This document shows positions 8,567 to 16,846 of a stretch of 63,004 bases of DNA, in pieces. The stretch is from Chloroflexota bacterium. GTDB lineage: Bacteria; Chloroflexota; Anaerolineae; UBA4142. Every line of letters starts with the position of its first letter. The stretch's first letter is position 1. A program made the translations under genes and the position numbers. The notes below the pieces were generated by a model. That model searched no databases and was not told the origin of the DNA. It worked only from the letters and a program-made list of their open reading frames with translations. The stretch spans positions 1-63,004 of the forward strand of contig VGOB01000002.1 in assembly GCA_016865935.1 (NCBI GenBank), given 5' to 3'.

Positions 8567-9202
8567 ATGCAAGCATCGCGTATTTCAAAATTCATCTATG
8601 GGCTTGGGTTGTTGGCTTTGGTAGTTGCAGGTGTGGCGTTTGTTAATGCACCAATGCAGACGAATATCGCGCCGCTGGCAAATCAACCAGTACTTCAAGG
8701 GCGCACTCCGCCGCCAACGGCGACGGACTCTGGGACGCCCAACTTGACGGCGACACTCCAGTTTACCCAGACACAAACGGCAGTCGCGCAAACGGCTACG
8801 GCTCTGGCGCGCACTCAAACCTCGGTCGCGCAAACCGCCACTTCAGCCGCGCAAACGACGACGGCAGGACAAACGGCTACGGCTTTGGCGCGCACTCAAA
8901 CTGCCGCCGCACAAAACGCAACTGCGACCGCGCTTGCCGCTACACAGACCGCGCTTGCTGCAACGCAAACCGTGCTAGCCCGAACCGCCACTTCGACGAT
9001 GACCGCAGTGCCGACCGGAACTTTGGTCTATACGATCACGCCTTTGTCCGGCGGCGTTGTCGTGGCGACGATAACGAGCGTGCCAACGCCCACCTCCGCC
9101 TTGCCTTCCACCGGCTTGCCGTTGGCTTGGGTGATCGTCGCAGGCGTGTTGATCTTGATCGCGGTCGGTGCGCGGCACTTGCGGCAATCGGCGGATCGCT
9201 GA
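8567..9202 (+). CDS. Surface protein with Gln/Thr-rich repeats and LPSTG sorting-like signal
   Basis: A 211-residue protein that I do not recognise as a named family. AAAGGAGCCGAGTC before the ATG at 8567 fixes the start. An N-terminal hydrophobic segment (about 11-27) acts as signal peptide or anchor. Residues about 55-150 are low-complexity, built from a QTATALARTQT-like unit repeated several times. Near the C-terminus, LPSTG (about 176-180) is followed by a hydrophobic helix ('LPLAWVIVAGVLILIAVGA') and a basic tail ending RHLRQSADR: the three-part layout of a sortase substrate. No sortase gene is in the window. Its divergent position next to the Tad operon suggests a surface or adhesion role, which is an inference. 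Confidence 0.72.
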   Translation: MQASRISKFIYGLGLLALVVAGVAFVNAPMQTNIAPLANQPVLQGRTPPPTATDSGTPNLTATLQFTQTQTAVAQTATALARTQTSVAQTATSAAQTTTAGQTATALARTQTAAAQNATATALAATQTALAATQTVLARTATSTMTAVPTGTLVYTITPLSGGVVVATITSVPTPTSALPSTGLPLAWVIVAGVLILIAVGARHLRQSADR

Positions 9203-9225
9203 CGGCGAGTCCGGTTTTCAAGAAT

Positions 9226-9267
9226 GTGGCGGGTATGTCGCGCGCGGCATACCCGCCACTGTTTTTA
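9226..9267. terminator. Terminator between convergent genes
   Basis: A perfect 12-bp stem (GTGGCGGGTATG / CATACCCGCCAC) with a ten-base GC-rich loop is followed by TGTTTTTA on the plus strand. It ends the LPSTG gene and may also serve the convergent kelch gene. Confidence 0.82.
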
Positions 9268-9300
9268 CGCGCGCGACAAATTGTTTTGCCCGCGCGCCGG

Positions 9301-11532
9301 TCATCTGAGAATCAAGGGCAAGAACAATCTGCCCGAAGCCGGCAGCGCGTGGCCACTCGGAACGGGACCTTTGATATTGTTCGCCTCGTTGTTGTTTTTC
9401 TCCATCACCAATCCGTAGGTATGACTGCAATCCAGTCCGTTCGCGTCCCAGCACGTGTCCACTTGCGCGTAATAGTTATGCGTGCCGGTCGTCGTGACGT
9501 AGCACTGGAACGTCAGATCCACGGATTGCCCTGCGCCCAGACCGTACAACTGAATGTATTGCACGCCTGGAATTTGCGTCCCAGTCCAGTCCATACAATT
9601 TCCTGCCGGATAAGCCGCCGTCGGTGCAGGGCTGGGGTCAATGTAGACGTCTACCCACACATAGTAACTGATGGCGGAGGGCGAAGCGCGCGGCACGACG
9701 AACGGTAGCGCGCTGCCGGATTTTGGACGCGCGGGCGCAGAGGAAAGAGCAAGCGGACGCGCCAACGGACTGGCGGGATTGTTGAAATTCTGCGTCCCGA
9801 TGTTGGACACGCGCACGACGATGGTCTGCGAGATTGGCGCGGTGCCGTTGGCGTTGGGCGTTCCAATGTCCACGACGGTGAAATCAATATTCGTCGGTGT
9901 TGGCGGCGGGTAGTAATTCACTTGGAACGCGTTCAGGATCGGAGAGTACGCGTTATTCTCCGTCGTATAGAGCGCGCGATATTGGAGCAGACTGAACGTC
10001 CGATCCGTCGTCGTGATCTGGAAGGTTTGGGTGAGGCCACTCGTGGGGGTTCCGGTATCCATATTCCCCAGCGTCGTCCAGCCCTTGCCCAAGAGCGCCG
10101 CCAGGTCATTCGCCGCGCGATATTGCATCGTCAACGTCATTCCGGTCGTGCGCGTCAGCGTCGCGTTGACTTTGAGATCGATGATCGCGCGATTGTTGGC
10201 GCGGTTAATCACGCGCGATTCGTATTTGCCCGCCGGCGCAAACGTCGAGCCGATGCCGGCGGTTCCACCGTGATAGACGGTGTTCTTGGGTTCGACGCCT
10301 CCGCCGCCGCTTGGACCGAATCCGCCGATGACGTAGATCTCGCCGATACTGCTGATCACGGAGGCGTGGTATTTGCGTCCTTCACCCAGTGGATTCGTCG
10401 TAATCCAGGGATACGCGAGTTGTCCTACTTTGCCCGGCGTCGAATCAATCAAGCCGGAGAGAACCGTGTTGGTGATCGCGGTGCCGCCACTACCACCCTG
10501 GTCGCCGCCAATCGTGAAAAGCACGCCGCCGGATTGAACGGCGGTATGTCCATAGCGCGATGCCGGCAAAGCGGAAGCCAATTGGTCGAAAGAACCTAAT
10601 GCCCCGCCGCTCCCGAAATTAGCATAGTCAACTTGCGCTTGACCAGCCGGATCGAATTTGTTCTTAATGCCGCCGATGAGGTAGAGCCAATCGCCGTTGT
10701 TTTCGCTGTGCCAGATCGCGCTGGCGAACGCGCCGCGCGTAATCGGCGAGGGCGTGTCGGCAATCCAGTCGCCCAACGCGCCATTGGCTTGGATCGGCGC
10801 GCGGTAAATCGCGTTGCCCGGATTTCCACTAGTATCTGCTCCGGCGACTATGTACAAATAACCATTCCGCACGAACGCTTGATGCCAATACAATGGATCG
10901 CCGGGCGCTGGACTGGGTGGCAGTTCCGCGGGACTCCACGCGCCAGATGGCAATGCCCCGTTGAGATTGAGGGCTTTGTAGAGAATGGTCGAGGTGACGA
11001 TTAAATCGGTGGTGTATCCGCCGATGACGTATAGGTACCCGCCGCTGGCAGTCGTCGAGATGACGGCTTGGGTGGAGCCGAGTGGAATATCGAGCGGCGA
11101 GTGGGTGACGGTCTGCCAGCCGGGCGCGGTAATCGCACCGGTAATCGTCGTGGTGGCGGTGTAGATTTCGGCTTGCGGGGCGCCGAGGTTATCGAACCCG
11201 CCAATCGCGAAAATCGTTTCGCGTCCGTCCGGCGCGCGATAAATCGTCGCCGCCAATCCGACGCGCGTCGCGGGCAAGGTGTACGGATCGAGGTACCACG
11301 GTGAAGTGAGCCCCACCGGGATGAGTTGGACTTCGCCATCGCCGATGTTGCGGATGCCGGTATAGTAAAGCGCACCCTGCACAAAATCACTGACGGTTGT
11401 TTCGGTGATGGAGCAAACGCCATTGCACACTTCGCTTCCCGCCGAAAGATGGAAGGGCTGGAAGCACAAAACGATCAACGCGGCGAGAAGCAACGCGCTC
11501 CCGCCGAGCAAGAGCCGTTTTTGATTTCGCAT
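9301..11532 (-). CDS. Exported kelch-repeat protein with C-terminal FLPLILR motif
   Basis: A 743-residue exported protein. The N-terminus (about 5-30) is a signal peptide or anchor. Residues about 60-420 contain a series of kelch-like blades marked by 'IFAIGGF', 'LYVIGGY', 'LYIVAGA', 'WLYLIGGI', 'LFTIGGD' and 'IYVIGGF', suggesting a beta-propeller. The C-terminal half has beta-sandwich, CARDB-like features ('IDFTVVDIGTPNANG', 'VVRVSNIGTQNFNNP'). The very end is RLFLPLILR, a motif also seen near the N-terminus of the exported protein at 56977-58002. No clear ribosome-binding site precedes the ATG. It sits downstream of the TadG/TadE genes, so a pilus-tip or surface role is possible but unproven. 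Confidence 0.75.
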   Translation of the reverse strand: MRNQKRLLLGGSALLLAALIVLCFQPFHLSAGSEVCNGVCSITETTVSDFVQGALYYTGIRNIGDGEVQLIPVGLTSPWYLDPYTLPATRVGLAATIYRAPDGRETIFAIGGFDNLGAPQAEIYTATTTITGAITAPGWQTVTHSPLDIPLGSTQAVISTTASGGYLYVIGGYTTDLIVTSTILYKALNLNGALPSGAWSPAELPPSPAPGDPLYWHQAFVRNGYLYIVAGADTSGNPGNAIYRAPIQANGALGDWIADTPSPITRGAFASAIWHSENNGDWLYLIGGIKNKFDPAGQAQVDYANFGSGGALGSFDQLASALPASRYGHTAVQSGGVLFTIGGDQGGSGGTAITNTVLSGLIDSTPGKVGQLAYPWITTNPLGEGRKYHASVISSIGEIYVIGGFGPSGGGGVEPKNTVYHGGTAGIGSTFAPAGKYESRVINRANNRAIIDLKVNATLTRTTGMTLTMQYRAANDLAALLGKGWTTLGNMDTGTPTSGLTQTFQITTTDRTFSLLQYRALYTTENNAYSPILNAFQVNYYPPPTPTNIDFTVVDIGTPNANGTAPISQTIVVRVSNIGTQNFNNPASPLARPLALSSAPARPKSGSALPFVVPRASPSAISYYVWVDVYIDPSPAPTAAYPAGNCMDWTGTQIPGVQYIQLYGLGAGQSVDLTFQCYVTTTGTHNYYAQVDTCWDANGLDCSHTYGLVMEKNNNEANNIKGPVPSGHALPASGRLFLPLILR

Positions 11533-11552
11533 TTGAACGAGTGTGAGATATT

Positions 11553-11637
11553 GCGGCTGCTGACTTTAATTAGGCAACGAGTGACTAGCCAACCCGGCGC
11601 GCGCCGGGCTGACTAGTCACTCGCTCACATCAGCCGC
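11553..11637. repeat. Three-level nested palindrome
   Basis: Outer arms GCGGCTG/CAGCCGC, middle arms CGAGTGACTAG/CTAGTCACTCG and a central perfect 16-bp palindrome CCCGGCGCGCGCCGGG are nested in the gap between the vWA gene and the kelch gene. It may terminate or process the minus-strand transcript. Confidence 0.75.
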
Positions 11638-11644
11638 CCCAATG

Positions 11645-13885
11645 CTAGTTGCCACACGATGGTGTGGTACCGGTTTTGAGGAACAGGTCGGTGCGATAGG
11701 TGCCGCTGGCGATGCCAACGGTCACCGTCGGGCTGGAGCCGAGTGCGGGACCACCCAAACCATCGGTGAAGACGTTGTACGTGATCCCGTTGATCGTCAC
11801 GCTGGCGGAAACGATCGTATACGTGCCGTCTACCAGATCAGCGCCGGTCAGAACGAACTCGCCGTTGGAGGTGGTGGTCACCGTGCGCGTCGTGCCATTC
11901 GGATAGCGCACCGTCACCAGCGCGCCCGAGGCAAACGCTTCCGATGTAATGATCTGGCAAGTCTCGGTCCCGATTTGCTGGACGCGCTGCGAGATTTGCT
12001 GATAGATAGTCGCCATCGTCGCCGCGTCGGTCGCGCGGAAATAGTACGGCTTGGCAGGATCGGTGGCGGGGGTCGCGATCGCTTGCAAGAGCGCCGGGTT
12101 GAAATCGGTGCCGATGGCGATCGTGAAGATGAGCGTGTCCGGCTTGTAATCGGCTGGATTCGTATCCCCCTTGGCGATGTTGGCTTGATCCAGCGCGTCT
12201 TGTTCGGCGGGTTGGTTGCAGGTGGGCGCCGTGCCGCGCCCATCATAGCCGGTGATGTGTCCGTTCAAGCGAACATTCGTCATTCCATCGGAGGCGAAGA
12301 TGATCACAGCGACGGCATTGGGGTTGCGACCGCTCCCCAACACCGTTTCGCGACCTCTTTTCAAGCCGCCGGCAATCGGCGTGTAGCCGCTCGCGCTCAA
12401 CCCGTCGATCATAGTTCTGATACTGCTTGAACCGGTGCCGGTGATATTAGGTGAAGAAACCAATCCCGACCTGACGCGACCCCAGTAGTGGGATGAGGTC
12501 GAACCTCCGGATTCGCAGTTGTAACTATAGGAGCCGTCGTTGACATCTGGTGAGTAGGCAGTGGTGGTGGGATAGGTGACCAGAGCCGCCTTGTCGCCCA
12601 AGTCCGGACGCAGATTGCTGTTGAACGATTTCAACGCGTTCTTCGCGCTGGTCAACTTGGTGGTGGTATTGCCGCCGCCCCACTGGTCGCCCATACTGCC
12701 GGAGATGTCAATGACGTTGACCACATCCACCGGCACGTGTGCGGTTGTGGCGGTCGTTTGCGTCAGCGTCAACTTTTGCAGTTTGATCGAGCCGACGAGC
12801 GCGCGCTGGGTGCTGATCGGCGGGCGCACTTTGACGCTCCCCACGCCAAAGTTCGTGCAACCGCCTTCCGCCACTGGGTCTACCCATCTTTGGAATTTGG
12901 CGACGATGTACTTGTCTGTTGCAGTAAAAGTATAACTGATGATGTGGAGACGCGCAAAGCCGATGATGCGATAATTGGCATTGCCGGAGGAACTACTTCC
13001 AGCAAATTGATCGTAGACCGGGACGACTACCACTGAGGGTTTACTGCCGCTGACGCGGCTTGCCAGCGCGGCTTGAATGTTAGTGCCTGCCGTAACACGG
13101 GTATCGGCTTTGAGCGTTTCGCTGACTGTCCATTTTCCACTCACGCCGCTTTCGGTATTATTCATATCGCTGGCGACACTCGCATCGGTGAGCGAGGTCG
13201 CGCCGCGCCAGGCGACCCAACCAAAATTCGAACTACTGCCGAAGACCGCGGCGTCGCTCGTCCGTTGGTACAAAGTGTACGTCTGGGTCGGGTAGTCCTC
13301 TTCATAGCGGACGGTCTTAACTCCAGTGTCCACATCAATTGGAAAGGTGCGTGTGTCAATTGCGATAGGAAATAGTCCGCTGCCGGTACACGCGCCTCCG
13401 GCGGCGTATGCCGCGCTGGCGCCGCCCGCCGGCATCTGCTTCACGCCGACGACTCCAGCAAAGTATGTGGGGAAGATTTTATTCCCTTCGACCTGAACGC
13501 CGACGATGGGCAGTGGTGTGGCGCCGCCGTAATTGATCGTGGTGCGGGTCTCACCAAGGTACGAGGCAATCGTGTTGTCGCGCGCGACAAGATTGTTTCT
13601 GCTCGCGTCCTGAACGACGTAGTACGCCAGCACATCGCTTGGATTGACGCCGTTCGCGCTGACGAATTTCACGATGGCGGCGTTGATCTGATCGCTGTTC
13701 TTGCCTTGCGCGAACGCGAGCGCGCCGGCTTGCGCGCCGGAATCCATCGCGTTCTGGATTTGGCGCCGCTGGACGTACGCGTTGCCGGCGTCAACGACCA
13801 GCGCCAACAACGCGACCAGCGCGACGAGCGCGAACGCGATGATCAAGACCGATTGACCGGTTTGTTGTTTGTACGAGTTTTGCAT
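11645..13885 (-). CDS. TadG-like protein with von Willebrand A domain
   Basis: A 746-residue protein. AAGGAGGTAGCACA sits directly before the ATG at 13885, which I prefer over an upstream in-frame ATG at 13912. The N-terminus has the TadG/TadE pattern: a short basic segment, 'GQSVLIIAFALVALVALLALVVDAGNAY' (read as two blocks) and 'RRQIQNAMDSGAQAGALAFAQ'. A middle region of unknown type follows, then a vWA domain (about 385-590) with MIDAS motif 'DISGSMG', the 'GYTPIAGGL' threonine region and 'FASDGMTN'. The C-terminal end resembles a small beta domain ('LVTVRYPNGTTRTVTTTSNG'). TadG-vWA proteins are minor pilus or surface components that may bind ligands through a metal ion. Confidence 0.85.
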   Translation of the reverse strand: MQNSYKQQTGQSVLIIAFALVALVALLALVVDAGNAYVQRRQIQNAMDSGAQAGALAFAQGKNSDQINAAIVKFVSANGVNPSDVLAYYVVQDASRNNLVARDNTIASYLGETRTTINYGGATPLPIVGVQVEGNKIFPTYFAGVVGVKQMPAGGASAAYAAGGACTGSGLFPIAIDTRTFPIDVDTGVKTVRYEEDYPTQTYTLYQRTSDAAVFGSSSNFGWVAWRGATSLTDASVASDMNNTESGVSGKWTVSETLKADTRVTAGTNIQAALASRVSGSKPSVVVVPVYDQFAGSSSSGNANYRIIGFARLHIISYTFTATDKYIVAKFQRWVDPVAEGGCTNFGVGSVKVRPPISTQRALVGSIKLQKLTLTQTTATTAHVPVDVVNVIDISGSMGDQWGGGNTTTKLTSAKNALKSFNSNLRPDLGDKAALVTYPTTTAYSPDVNDGSYSYNCESGGSTSSHYWGRVRSGLVSSPNITGTGSSSIRTMIDGLSASGYTPIAGGLKRGRETVLGSGRNPNAVAVIIFASDGMTNVRLNGHITGYDGRGTAPTCNQPAEQDALDQANIAKGDTNPADYKPDTLIFTIAIGTDFNPALLQAIATPATDPAKPYYFRATDAATMATIYQQISQRVQQIGTETCQIITSEAFASGALVTVRYPNGTTRTVTTTSNGEFVLTGADLVDGTYTIVSASVTINGITYNVFTDGLGGPALGSSPTVTVGIASGTYRTDLFLKTGTTPSCGN

Positions 13886-13908
13886 TGTGCTACCTCCTTG
13901 AGGAAGAA

Positions 13909-14385
13909 TCATTCAATTGTCATAACCGATTGGGCTTGGATTTGGATCGTGCCGAAACGAATCGCGCTTCCTTGAACTGGAATCGTGACGGTTGGGAGCG
14001 GCACGAAATATGCCGCCGAGACAGAGACTTGCGCGCCGGTCACCCACTGCGCGGTGGGTGGTTCGACGAGGACCGTCATCCCCCCCACCGCCGCGCATCC
14101 GGTACCCGTGCTGCCCCAGAGCGTGAACGTTTTCTGGCGAACCAGCGTACAAATGTCGGCGATGCTCGTGAGTTTGTTGCCGTTGTTGAGCCGGGGCGTG
14201 TCGCAGTTGAGTGAGGGGCAATGGACGACGGCGCTGGCGCCTTCGCGCACGGCGAGATGCAACGTGACGTACGAATAAAATAGAATGGCAAACAACATTA
14301 GCCCGATCAGGACGCCGAGAAAGATCGGGAAGACAAAAGCAAATTCGATTAACGATTGACCGGATTCTCTTTTTCGGAACTTCAT
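13909..14385 (-). CDS. TadE-like pseudopilin
   Basis: A 158-residue TadE-family protein with the class signature: a short basic leader (MKFRKRES), the processing-type site 'GQSLIEFAFVFP' and a long hydrophobic helix (about 12-38) followed by an exported domain with a cysteine group (CPSLNCDTP, CTLV, GTGCAAVGG). TadE/TadF pseudopilins are minor pilins needed for Flp pilus biogenesis and are normally cut by the TadV prepilin peptidase, which is not in this window. It lies between the second TadE gene (eight-base gap) and the vWA gene (23-base gap). Confidence 0.85.
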   Translation of the reverse strand: MKFRKRESGQSLIEFAFVFPIFLGVLIGLMLFAILFYSYVTLHLAVREGASAVVHCPSLNCDTPRLNNGNKLTSIADICTLVRQKTFTLWGSTGTGCAAVGGMTVLVEPPTAQWVTGAQVSVSAAYFVPLPTVTIPVQGSAIRFGTIQIQAQSVMTIE

Positions 14386-14393
14386 TCGCGTTG

Positions 14394-15077
14394 CTAACGG
14401 ATTGGCATTGAATAAGTATAACGGATTTGATAATAATTAGGTAGTCCCATTCGCCAGCCCGTAGCCCAATCCACGTTGCCCATCACGGCAAAGAACCAGT
14501 TCGTCCATTGGGCTGGCGTGGCGCCCGAACCGGGCATCGCCGGAGTGCCGCTCCGCGCGCGCGGCACCGGCAACGACATATCGCTGGTAAACGTTTTGAG
14601 GTTGAACGTCACGGTGACGGTGATAAAGCACCCCGGCTCTTTTCCGGTTATACAACTACTGCCTGAACTGCCGGGCGCCACGATGGGACGACTGACCGTT
14701 AGCGTATCGGTCATCAAGATTTGTCCGGCGCGCAACGGTTCGCCGATCACCACGACAATATCGTCGTTCACGCGCTTGACGTATTCCCGCCAGAGCGTAC
14801 TCCCTGCGCCAAACGTTTGGCTATCTTTCGGGCCGACGCAGGACGGATTGGGTGTCGCGCCGCACGTGGTATGCGCCAGATCGGGATACATCGTCGCAAA
14901 GACTGCGCCCTCGCGCGTCGCGTTGACCAAGGACAAGTACGAGGCAAAGACGATGCCCATTTCCAGCAGCGCAAAGATAATGAGCAACAAAAACGGAAGC
15001 GCAACTGCCACCTCAAGCATACTCTGCCCCGAGGTGGTTCTTATTCCGCTCTTGTGCTTTTGTTTAATCCGTCGCAT
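14394..15077 (-). CDS. TadE-like pseudopilin, larger paralogue
   Basis: A 227-residue TadE-family protein. A basic leader (RRIKQKHKSGIRTTS) precedes 'GQSMLEVAVALPFLLLIIFA', the prepilin-like cleavage region and hydrophobic helix (about 18-42). The exported part contains cysteines (TTCGATPNPSCVG, CITGKEPGC) that could form disulfides. It pairs with the shorter TadE gene immediately downstream and with the Flp pilin gene upstream, from which it is separated by a hairpin terminator at 15135-15164. Confidence 0.83.
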   Translation of the reverse strand: MRRIKQKHKSGIRTTSGQSMLEVAVALPFLLLIIFALLEMGIVFASYLSLVNATREGAVFATMYPDLAHTTCGATPNPSCVGPKDSQTFGAGSTLWREYVKRVNDDIVVVIGEPLRAGQILMTDTLTVSRPIVAPGSSGSSCITGKEPGCFITVTVTFNLKTFTSDMSLPVPRARSGTPAMPGSGATPAQWTNWFFAVMGNVDWATGWRMGLPNYYQIRYTYSMPIR

Positions 15078-15134
15078 CCGAACACTCGTAGCCGGTCGAG
15101 TAATCAGTTTCCAAATACTCCAGATACCGAAACA

Positions 15135-15164
15135 AGGGGGTTAAGCAAATTTTCTTAACCCCCT
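15135..15164 (-). terminator. Hairpin terminator/attenuator after Flp pilin
   Basis: A perfect 11-bp stem (AGGGGGTTAAG / CTTAACCCCCT, eight-base loop) is followed on the minus strand by TTGTTTC. It lies between the pilin gene and the pseudopilin genes and could keep pilin mRNA more abundant. A second small hairpin (CTCCATC/GATGGAG) is at 15216-15232. Confidence 0.7.
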
Positions 15165-15262
15165 CGTAATGTCATAATGATCGAAAATTGGCGATCGAAT
15201 AGATGTTGGCGTGGACTCCATCTTGGATGGAGCCCAGTACTGGCTAGGTTGTGTTGCGGGGA

Positions 15263-15415
15263 TTAGGTGCCCGTCAAGCCACTGGTGACCTTGGAGAAAA
15301 TGTTGGCGATCTGCGGACCCAACAAAGCCAAAATCGCGATCACGACGATAGCCACCAAAACGAGAATCAACGCGTACTCAACCAAGCCCTGACCTTCTTC
15401 ACGTGGGAGATACAT
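15263..15415 (-). CDS. Flp-family type IVb major pilin
   Basis: A 50-residue Flp pilin. AAAGGAGGTGAAACAA directly before the ATG at 15415 decides this start over an upstream in-frame codon at 15448. The leader MYLPREEG is followed by 'QGLVEYALILVLVAIVVIAI', the Flp motif with Glu at +5 and Tyr at +6 after the predicted prepilin cleavage (after EEG), then 'LALLGPQIANIFSKV'. It is the subunit assembled by the TadA/B/C machine encoded at 2912-8350. The small size is typical. Upstream about 120 bases on the minus strand a TATACT box is visible, but no convincing -35. Confidence 0.92.
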   Translation of the reverse strand: MYLPREEGQGLVEYALILVLVAIVVIAILALLGPQIANIFSKVTSGLTGT

Positions 15416-15601
15416 TTGTTTCACCTCCTTTCTGTAGTTGATTTTCACTTCTATCTGCGTCCATTATCCGCGAATGCGCCAAAAGCGCAATAGGAGAGCA
15501 GTACTGTGATTGCTTTGATGTTCACAGTATACCACATTTTTGGCGCAAGTGCATAAAGAAGTGTTACGGTTTGATAACAGTTGCGTAACATTCTCCACTG
15601 G

Positions 15602-15656
15602 GGTGATTGGGCAATTGGGTGATTGAGATTGGGCAATTGGGTGATTAGGTGATTGA
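15602..15656. repeat. Direct word-repeat, word GATTGGGCAATTGGG
   Basis: The 20-mer GATTGGGCAATTGGGTGATT occurs twice, with shorter variants beside it, between the pilin gene and the histidine kinase gene. CAATTG cores make it self-complementary. The rest of the 254-base gap holds no gene. Confidence 0.75.
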
Positions 15657-15669
15657 CTGTCCCACTGTC

Positions 15670-16725
15670 TCACGCCAGCGGCAACTCGACGCGAACCTTG
15701 GTGCCGCGCCCGGTACCGCTCTGAAATTGGATGCGCCCGCGCAACATCTGAATCCGCTTTTCCAGATTTGCCAAACCCGAACTGCCGCGCTGGTGCGCCG
15801 CCGCCAAGACCGATTCCACGTCAAAACCACTCCCGTCGTCTTCGACGGTGACGACGGCGCGATCGTGTTGCAGTTCGAGCGCGACTTGCACGTGTGACGC
15901 GTGCGCGTGCCGCGCCACGTTGTTCATCAGTTCTTGCACCGAGCGAAAGAGCGCCACTTCGAGATGCGCCGGCAACGCCGTCTCACCCTGGGTCGTCAAG
16001 TGCGTGGAAATGTGATGCTTGCTCTCGAACGTCTGCCCGTAGCGTTTCAACGTCGGAATCAAGCCGAGATCGTCCAACATCATCGGGCGCAAATCGAAAA
16101 TGAAATCGCGGATGCGCTGAAACGTGGAATTGGCGGCGGCTTTGAGATTGCTCAATTCGGCGTGCGCCTTGGCGGGATCGGTGTCAAACAGCCGCTCGAC
16201 GATTTCCGCTTGCAAGATCAAATTCGTCAGCGATTGTGCGGGCCCATCGTGCATTTGCCGCGAGAGATGCTGGCGTTCCAGTTCCTGCGCTTCGACGATT
16301 TGGATGATTGATTGTTGATCGATGCCGCGCGGCGCGTTGCCGCTCAACAGCACGGAGGAGGACGCTTCCGCCAACTGCCGCGCCATCGTGCCGACGCGAT
16401 CCAATTGACCGCGATAGCGCTGCATCACGCGCTGCTTGTTTTGCAGTTGCTCCAACTGTCCGCGCATCATAAACAGACGCAACTGCGCGTCTTGCGAGTT
16501 GAGGTACGCGCTCTTGATGTCCTCGCGCGAGTACGCTTCCAGGTTCGCGTCCAATTGGCGCAAGCGCGCCGCCACTTCGGTTTGGCGTTGCTGCAACTTG
16601 TCTATTTCACCGGTCGTCTGCTTGATCAGAATGTCAATTTCGCGCGCTTCGCTTTCCAACTGCGCGCGCTCTTTTTCCGCTTCGTCCGCCATTTGAGCCG
16701 GATTGGGAATCGCTCGAGTAGGCAT
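15670..16725 (-). CDS. Soluble DegS/NarL-type histidine kinase
   Basis: A 351-residue cytoplasmic sensor kinase. Residues about 15-115 form a long charged coiled coil ('KERAQLESEAREIDILIKQ', 'LRQLDANLEAYSREDIK'), as in DegS. The HisKA_3 dimerisation domain contains the phospho-acceptor His159 in 'LSRQMHDGPAQSLTN'. The C-terminal ATPase domain has the N box ('VQELMNNVARHAHAS'), 'VEDDGSGFD' and 'GSSGLANLEKRI'. No membrane segment is visible, so the signal is likely intracellular. AGAGG precedes the ATG. It lies downstream of the LuxR-type regulator at 16847-17569, its probable partner together with a second kinase. Confidence 0.9.
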   Translation of the reverse strand: MPTRAIPNPAQMADEAEKERAQLESEAREIDILIKQTTGEIDKLQQRQTEVAARLRQLDANLEAYSREDIKSAYLNSQDAQLRLFMMRGQLEQLQNKQRVMQRYRGQLDRVGTMARQLAEASSSVLLSGNAPRGIDQQSIIQIVEAQELERQHLSRQMHDGPAQSLTNLILQAEIVERLFDTDPAKAHAELSNLKAAANSTFQRIRDFIFDLRPMMLDDLGLIPTLKRYGQTFESKHHISTHLTTQGETALPAHLEVALFRSVQELMNNVARHAHASHVQVALELQHDRAVVTVEDDGSGFDVESVLAAAHQRGSSGLANLEKRIQMLRGRIQFQSGTGRGTKVRVELPLA

Positions 16726-16754
16726 AATTTCAACCTCTTGGGTTTATGCTAGGT

Positions 16755-16842
16755 TGTCATTGCGCGGAGGCGGTCTTTGCCGACGAAGCGCTCCCCACCT
16801 CGCGGGGTGGCGATTGCTGCGCGAAAACCGCGCGCAATGACA
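16755..16842. repeat. Diverged TGTCATTGCG palindromic element
   Basis: An 88-bp imperfect palindrome with ends TGTCATTGCGCGG / CGCGCAATGACA, inside 'ACGAAGCG...CGATTGCTGCGCG'. It belongs to the same family as the elements at 37967-38119 and 56520-56603 and lies between the response regulator and kinase genes. Confidence 0.75.
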
Positions 16843-16846
16843 CGGG

